From the NCBI GenBank assembly GCA_036346275.1, contig CM070713.1, positions 60,569,567-60,633,566 of the forward strand: a stretch of 64,000 nt of DNA. Reading direction: 5' to 3'. The number at the start of each line of letters is the position of its first letter. Within the stretch, counting starts at the first letter, position 1. Shown piece by piece: positions 57,559 to 64,000 of this stretch. The translations under genes were made by a program, and so were the position numbers. Source of the DNA: Otatea glauca (Eukaryota > Streptophyta > Magnoliopsida > Poales > Poaceae). The notes under the pieces were generated by a model. It had not been told where the DNA came from and did no database searches. It worked only from the letters and a program-made list of their open reading frames with translations.

Positions 57559-58638
57559 ATTGGATGAGCACCGCATTTAGTCTCCTCATCCCTTAGCCAG
57601 TCTCTAACTTGAACTCAAAAGCCAGGAACCCCTCTTCCTCCGCCATTTTCGTCCAGAGCTCAGAAAAGGGGGGAGAACCCGATTCCGGCTTCTCGGTGAG
57701 AGACACTCAAATTCCTTGAGCATAGCTTGTTCTAGTAGGCCCTTAAGCCCATCCCACGATTCTATTTCAGTCTCCATCGCTTATAGCGTCACCACCGCAC
57801 TTGCTTTCTTCCCCACGGCCGGCGCACGGTGGCGGCCCAAACCACCGCGTCTCCGAGCGAATCGACTGCAAAAATGGAACCCCGGCGTCACGTAGATGCT
57901 TAGAACGCCACCGATTCCGCCGGATTCCGCTTCTATTTCTTCACCGACGAGCTTCACTTTCTTCCACCGCCGGTCGCCGGTGGCGAGCCTCTCCAGCCAT
58001 TCCCGACGATGGGAGACCTCACCCCTGCGTGCGCAACGTTCCACTGGTGCTATCCATGGCCCTCACCTCGCCGGAATCTCGCCGGAGCGTCGGCGTCGTC
58101 CAGCCCTAGATCCTCCTCTGTTCTTCGGTCACTGCGCAGTGGACCCCCACTGTCAGCCAGACAAACCGAGTCCAGTGAAGTGGTAAAAGGCGCCTTCTCC
58201 TGTTTGAAAGCGTATTTTGGTTTTTCCAGTTATTTTGTATACCCGAATTAATTCAAACATTTATAACTTTTGTATTGTAGCTCCAAATGAAGAGAAATAA
58301 AATTCTTAATTCGTCTAAAATCTAGTTCTTTCAGAATATGCAATAACATTTTGAAAACCTCCACTGGTTAAATTTGAAATTCAAATTGAAAGAAAGGGCT
58401 AAAAACACACTTTATATTAAAATGTTGTAAACAAACTTTAGGTAGAATGAAACTAAATTTAGTGAAACACTCATACTTCCCGGAGTTCAAATATACAAAA
58501 ATATTTAAGTTTCATTATTGTTTGAATTACTTTCTATTAAAGATTATAATCAATGCATTAGAAATTCAAATATACATAATTTGAGTAAAAGAAATATAGA
58601 ATAAGTAAAATTGGATTCTAAATATTAACATGGCAGTA

Positions 58639-59222
58639 GAATACCTTGCTTTGCCAAAACAATTAATAAATGAACTTGATTTGAATTAACTTGAAAAGAA
58701 TGAAATAGCTTAAACATAAAGTGCATGTATGTATGTATAGAAAGTTAAATAGTTAAAACTTGGGTCACATGAATTCAAATGATCGCCAAACCAGTCTTGT
58801 TATGTCTCTGGCATCATAAGGTTTCCATATATAAAATAATATTTAAAATTTACTATATGAAACAGTTAAAGATTAATAGTCAAAATGTATATACTTGCGT
58901 AATTGGAATAGTTATAACTTTATCAAATAAAGAATACCTTGCTTTGCCAAAACAATTAATAAATGAACTTGATTTGAATTAACTTGAAAAGAATGAAATA
59001 GCTTAAACATAAAGTGCATGTATGTATGTATAGAAAGTTAAATAGTAAAACTTGGGTCACATGAATTCAAATGATCGCCAAACCAGTCTTGTTATGTCTC
59101 TGGCATCATAAGGTTTCCATATATAAAATAATATTTAAAATTTACTATATGAAACAGTTAAAGATTATAGTCAAAATGTATATACTTGCGTAATTGGAAT
59201 AGTTATAACTTTATCAAATAAA
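58639..59222. repeat. 293-bp near-perfect tandem duplication
   Basis: Units 58639-58931 and 58932-59222 begin GAATACCTTGCTTTGCC. By eye they differ mainly by two single-base deletions (TAGTTAAAACT versus TAGTAAAACT, TTAATAGTC versus TTATAGTC). The left-arm LTR has only one equivalent unit, so the duplication is private to this copy and young. Confidence 0.9.
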
Positions 59223-61658
59223 CTCAGAATTTGATGAAACCAAATCCTATAGCTTTGAAAAATAGTACCCCTACTGTGAATACAAAAATACCTTATGTTT
59301 ATACTAGGTTGAAATAAAATAAGGTTAAACCCTAATGAATCCTTATAGGAAAAACATCGCGGATAAAAGCCATTTGTCATGAAACCAACTTTAAATCACT
59401 TCTAGTGTCATGCCCTATTAATGCCTGAAAAATGGATAGATTATCCTAGGCAGTGTAGTCACAAACTTGTATCAAAAACTGAACTCTTATCGAGTAAAAA
59501 TTGAACTATCAAGCCTTTTCATCGATCCGTAGAACCTCTCGCCTAAATGCAAATGTATTAGAAATAAGTTTAGAAATAATATTTGGGATATGTACTACCA
59601 TATTCTAGAAAAATATTTCATTTACAACTTTCATTTCAACTAAATCCTGCTAGTTGAATACCCTAAAAAGTATGGTTGTCGTAACCTTTTATATCACCTA
59701 AGCATTTTCAACTAAGAAAATAATGTCTCGCCTAAAAGCTAAAATGTATAAAATCAGTCTAGATATGTTCTTCAAAGTATATGCTATTTAGTTCCGAAGA
59801 AATAACCTCATTTCATCATGTTTTACATATAAACTTTAGTAGTCAAATAACCCCTAGTTTTATGTTTAATGAACCTTGTCACAATAAGAATCAGTGAACT
59901 TTGTAATAAGGAATTTGAAGTTAATAAATTTGTATCACCAGAACCTTCTTAAAAACTATAAATAAATCTAATTAGCTACCTTATCAGTCATAACTCGTCA
60001 GATCGTTTCTTATGCAAATCACTTAAAGAATTAAGTATGTTTTGCATAACTACTTTAATCGGTATTTCAATTCTTTTAATCCAAATAATTTTAGCATCTA
60101 TAATTCGAAGTTCTAAATACTAGAATTCATAATTTTAGCCTCTTGAATTCGTAAATCAAGAGAAGATAATCTATAAAAGAAACCCTGTTTCGTTATCTCA
60201 AAACCATTAAGAATATGAATTTGTAAGTATCTAAATCATGAGGTCGTAAATAATTCAAACCCTAAATCATCCCTGTTTATGCAATGAATCTTTATTTGAT
60301 TTTACATCATCTTCTTTTCGCCTTTATTGAAGTTTACTATTTGCTATATTTTCCGATCGATCGACGTAGAATTCGACGTCCCTTCCTCCGCCGTTGCCTC
60401 CGCTGCTCGCGATCGCGTCTTCGCCAGTAAACGATATATGAGCAAGGCAAGCACCCTCCTTGACCATCTTGATCCCGAATTTAATTTGCATTGTTTATTA
60501 AAATGTTTTATGCATACGTTTACTTTTTGTAAATTGCTATTTTGTGGTAATCGTAGTTATACCTTTTGTCTCATGAAACTTCCTTGATAAGTATCAATAT
60601 GTGAACCTTGATAACCATAGATTAAGCTTAGACAATTACTTAATGTCGCACAGGTATATACGATTACTTTTATCCATACTTAGCCATGCTTTTAGATCAA
60701 ATAATGGTGATGATGATCGATCAAAATGTGTTCTTTGTGAAATGGAAAATGTTGTCATTGTAGCTGTGTTGGCTATGGGTATTTTGATTAAAACCCAAAA
60801 TAAAACTATGGTTTCGATGCGGCGATTATTGGCAATAGCCGGAGGTGCAGAGGATTTGCACGTAGCGTAGGGTGGAGTATCGCCGTGTCAATTTAAGGAC
60901 CGAACTCGGTGTTGTATGATCCAAGATATTTCGTGCAAACCACAAGTGTTGTTATGGGGCTTCCTTAAACCAATTAAGTTATCTAGTTTAACTTTGCACA
61001 TTGGTAGGTCAAGTAGTAAGGGCTTTCCTTTCGGGTTTGCTCGACGGGTGCCCACACCGAGGTGTTGGGAACAACACTTACCAATATAACGGTGTGCGCC
61101 ACGCCTATGGGGAGTTCCAACATTCCTATGCTCGAGTTCTCCCAGCTATAGCGTGGGTTTTATCGTCCCTGTCTTTGGTGCAAAGTTAGATTAGATAATG
61201 TAAAGGTTTTCGTCATTAACATTCGCCACACGCTTAAAGTGCGTGAAACTTGCGGCAAAAAGAAAAGGTCATGACTTGTGGGTACAGTTGTACACCTCTG
61301 CAGAGTGTAAATCTAATCGATTAGCCGTCCCCTCGGTCATGGGAAACTTGGTGAACTTGCACTAGTTAAATGTTTAATTTTCTAAAATGGGTTGTGGGTT
61401 GGAACTTGTTTAGCAGCTTTTGTTTTCATGTCAAAGGATCGACATTGATGGATTCCATTTCTGGATTATTCGATATTCACGATGGGTTGTGAATATATTA
61501 CTTATGCTTTACTTATTTCATATCAGCCAATTATGCTTTTATAAATTCCGTTTGCAAATAACTTGTTTTACAATGTCAATTCTGCTTTATGCAAATTAAC
61601 TGTAGTAGTCTCCTTTGAAATGGCCTGCATATATTATAGGCTTTGCTCAAGTCTTGCG

Positions 61659-61674
61659 GAGTACGTATGTACTC
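61659..61674. other. conserved LTR stem-loop, copy 4
   Basis: GAGTAC-GTAT-GTACTC (plus strand), flanked by GTCTTGCG and ACCCTTGC; opposite orientation to the other copies, as expected for the inverted arm. Confidence 0.75.
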
Positions 61675-62022
61675 ACCCTTGCTTATATGTGGTTTTTAGG
61701 TGGTTAAGTTGCCGAGCTTCGAAGGTTTCTTTCGTCGCAGGTTGCGGGTTTTTCTTCGTCGAATCTTTCTAGGGATTATGCCTTGTCGGTTGCCTGCGGG
61801 TGTTGGATGGGCACACTACAAGACTTTGCTTCTTTTGCTGCTTATTCTCTGATTTGTAAGAGTTTCTTTATGTAATAGCTTCCGCTTAATTAACATTTGT
61901 TGTATGGTTGTGATTCCAATTGGTGTATGTGCGTACTAGCTACTGATCATGGGACTAGTACGGAAATGCACATTAGATTTCCATTTTTGCAAGTTTGTAA
62001 AAATGGGGGTCGTTACATTTGG

Positions 62023-62352
62023 CAACTATTTGAATATGCATTTTGAGCCTTTAAACCCTAAACGACATCAAGATATGCGTCAAGATCCCTCTTAATAGTA
62101 CGGCCCTAAATCTAGTAAACCGATCTTTCTTCCAGACTCCAAGATCGTCAAAAGACTAGAAAAGAGCCTTATGAATTTACCTTTTCACGATCTTGACATA
62201 TTGCCGATTGGTTTGAACCTTCCTTGATATTTTAATGGTCATCAATCTTGGAATTGACCTACTTTCAATATTCTCAAGAAAAGTATTAGATCATATAACA
62301 AAGTTGTCATTAATTATCAAAACCAAAACATATTGAGTGCCTAGATGCTTTC
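62023..62352. mobile_element. unclassified insertion, right part
   Basis: It runs from the TTTGG duplication of the right arm to the ACAAGAT duplication. It includes TGTCATTAATTATCAAAACC and ends TTGAGTGCCTAGATGCTTTC. Non-coding. Confidence 0.65.
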
Positions 62353-62830
62353 ACAAGATCACCAAGTTCAAAAGTTATGTCCTTTCTACCTTTACTACCA
62401 GCAACCCTATATTTCTCATTCATGCGCTCTATGTTTTCTTTTGTATTCTTATACAACTTGAGAACAAATTTAGTACGTTTCTTAGCATCTAGATTTACTT
62501 TCTTCGAAGATGGTAGAGGTAACAAATCAATTAGAGCGCGAGGGTTAAAACCATACACTACCTGAAAATAGCTCATCTTTGTGGTTGAATGCAGCGAACG
62601 ATTGTAGACAAACTCCACATGAGGTAGACATTCTTCTTACAATTTTAAGTTTTCTTCAAAACAGCCTTTAACATAGTTGACAATGTACGGTTGACGACTT
62701 CAGTTTGTCCATTAGTTTGGGGATGACAAGTGGAAGAGAATAGCAACTTTGTCCCCCAACTTGTCCCATAAGATCCTCCAAAAGTGGCTCAAGAACTTCG
62801 CATATTGTACTCTTCTTTTTGATGTAATTT
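62353..62830 (-). pseudogene. gypsy integrase core/C-terminal fragment
   Basis: The minus strand gives a broken stretch (62830-62620) and then EFVYNRSLHSTTKMSYFQVVY, GFNPRALIDLLPL, TKENIERMNEKYRVAGSKG and FELGDLV. This is the integrase region just before the C-terminus of grass gypsy polyproteins. The frame is cut exactly where the ACAAGAT target duplication lies and resumes at 49560. RT and other upstream domains are not seen to the right, so the element is truncated near 62.83 kb. Confidence 0.85.
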
Positions 62831-63445
62831 TATTTTTATGTAAATTGTAACTATTCAATTGTATGACATTTTGATAATCAATAAAGTTGCTGATTAATTT
62901 TAGTGAGTAATTTAATTATGTATGTGATTAATTTATGTTGATGATCTCATTTGCATAATTAAATTGTCTAGGTTGTTTCAATATTATTTCCTTATGACTT
63001 TGAAATGTTAGTTTCGGATGCATTCAATGGTAACCACTCACTCGGTTCTAAAACGACAACCACTTCACACAAAATCAAGTTAAAAGATTCTCAATAAAAT
63101 TATAGAGGTAACCCTCAATGTTATGCTCTATAAAATAATATAAGTTCCAAGTTTAAATTTAACCTACGAGAAATTAAAATAATATTGTATATATTTGTTG
63201 TTTTAAGGTTGGAACCGAAGAACGTAAGATTAGAACAAGTAGCATATTTGATCTTACGGAACGAATCAATCGCTAGTATAAGTGTAGTACTACAGTATAC
63301 AATATTACACTGCTGAATTTTCTGAAATGCATGGCATTGTCATTGTTAAACGAAATTGACAAGCGAGCTATAGCTAGCTGGAAAACGCTTCTGCCTTCAG
63401 ATGTTCTACACAAGACTTCCACGTAAACGGCAAATAATATCAACT
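62831..63445. other. AT-rich intergenic stretch
   Basis: No gene, RNA or repeat border was recognised. Confidence 0.5.
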
Positions 63446-63449
63446 AGCA

Positions 63450-63955
63450 ACCTATACGCGGCGTGCCACGTCGCGGGCGTTGCTATTTACACGAGAAAGA
63501 TGGGTTTTTTTCGGGAAAAAGGCTTAAACGTAATAGTAAAGAAAACGGAAAAAATGTATGTTTTTTTTTTTGCGAAGAATGATCCGAATAGGTTTTTTCT
63601 GCGCGAAAAAGGACATAAACGTAATTTTGGTTTTATGGAAAAGGACCCAAGCGCAAGCCTTAAAAACGCATAAAGGACCCAAGCGTAATATATATTCTTT
63701 TTTGAGAAAAAGGATCTATTCGTAAATTAAAAGGATCTATACGTAATTTTTATTTTGTGGAAAAGGACCCGAGCGTAAGCCTTAAAAACACATAAAGGAC
63801 CAAAGCGTAATATATATATTTTTTTGGAAAAAGGACCTATCGGTATTTTTTTCGAATAAGGATCCGATTATAATTTTTTTCTTAAAAAGACCTATCTGTA
63901 AATAAAAAAAGGACCTGTCCGTAATTTTTTGTCGGCTCGGCTCGCGGCTCGAGCC
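63450..63955 (+). repeat. dispersed repeat with AAAGGACCTAAACGTAA minisatellite, copy 2
   Basis: TATACGCGGCGTGCCACGTC and CGCGGGCGT at the start, about twelve AAAAGGACCnnnnCGTAAT units with T-rich spacers, phrases such as TTAAAAACGCATAAAGGACC, and closing CGGCTCGGCTCGCGGCTCGAG. The same parts in the same order and orientation occur at 7.90-8.35 kb. Frames inside (for example 63401-63673) are composition artefacts. Confidence 0.75.
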
Positions 63956-64000
63956 CAGCGACACGTGGACAGCGTCCCCTTCCAGGAAATCTTCCAACAT

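Larger units (their letters stand above)
56357..62017 (+). mobile_element. long solo LTR, right arm of inverted pair, 5661 bp
   Basis: Plus orientation TGTAACATCCCG ... GGGGGTCGTTACA, flanked by its own target duplication TTTGG (56352-56356 and 62018-62022). Segment by segment it is the reverse complement of 50641-56038; compare CTCCATGTGAGC (55253) with its counterpart near 57140, and the GACGTCCCTTCC block near 60375 with that near 52285. It is longer than the left arm mainly because of a 293-bp tandem duplication. Its promoter block is at 57.15-58.2 kb with TATA at 57551, and transcription would run rightward. No gag-pol. Confidence 0.85.

Noticed and set aside
54497..58251. Frames of 70-205 codons in the promoter blocks of the opposed LTRs
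   Set aside because: Open on both strands at once, not conserved between arms, no family resemblance.
50641..62017. Single large DNA transposon with 5-kb terminal inverted repeats
   Set aside because: Each arm has TG...CA-type ends and its own distinct 5-bp target duplication, which fits two separate LTR insertions better.

Overview
The window is plant nuclear DNA, most probably from a grass. The evidence is nested LTR retrotransposons, hAT, Stowaway and Mutator-like MITEs, GC-rich first exons followed by AT-rich introns, and three spliced host genes whose proteins read as plant families. There is no bacterial, organellar or viral gene organisation. All identifications come from reading the translations; no database search was possible.

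Layout. 1-7.2 kb: the window-edge part of a decayed minus-strand Ty3/gypsy element (integrase, RNase H, RT, protease, gag, LTR promoter), with a hAT MITE at its right side. 7.5-8.9 kb: an AT-rich MITE with a 10-bp direct repeat, a diverged minisatellite-bearing repeat and a fold-back MITE. 9.6-14.1 kb: an apparently intact five-exon gene for a Lunapark-type ER protein (plus strand), with a hAT MITE in intron 2 and a second hAT element just downstream. 15.7-16.3 kb: a LINE 3' fragment. 16.38-23.25 kb: a structurally complete but coding-dead Ty1/copia element (two LTRs, 5-bp target duplication). 24.1-24.5 kb: a Raf-like protein kinase pseudogene. 25.35-26.9 kb: a copia LTR with only its leader. 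27.8-28.2 kb: a short LINE insertion with a 14-bp target duplication. 31.4-32.6 kb: two exons of a PsbQ-like (chloroplast NDH lumen) gene with no visible transit-peptide exon. 34-38.2 kb: a seven-exon minus-strand gene for a SANT/Myb-like plant protein, with two MITEs in intron 2.

41.8-62.8 kb is a nested retrotransposon block. An old minus-strand gypsy element supplies integrase fragments at 62.4-62.8 and 49.3-49.6 kb, and a long LTR-like copy lies beside it at 43.7-49.2 kb. Its integrase is split by a roughly 12.8-kb insertion carrying a palindromic CGGTAGCACC minisatellite. Into that insertion two long LTRs of one family landed in opposite orientation (50641-56038 and 56357-62017), each with its own 5-bp target duplication. 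They form an inverted repeat of about 11.4 kb with a spacer of about 0.3 kb. The window ends in a second copy of the minisatellite repeat seen at 7.9 kb.

No operon-like cooperation between the host genes is expected. The strongest candidates for something undescribed are the opposed LTR pair, a stem-loop kept in four copies of the LTR superfamily whose stem is constant while its loop varies, and the dense AGCCGAT/ATCGGCT motif of the first gypsy element.
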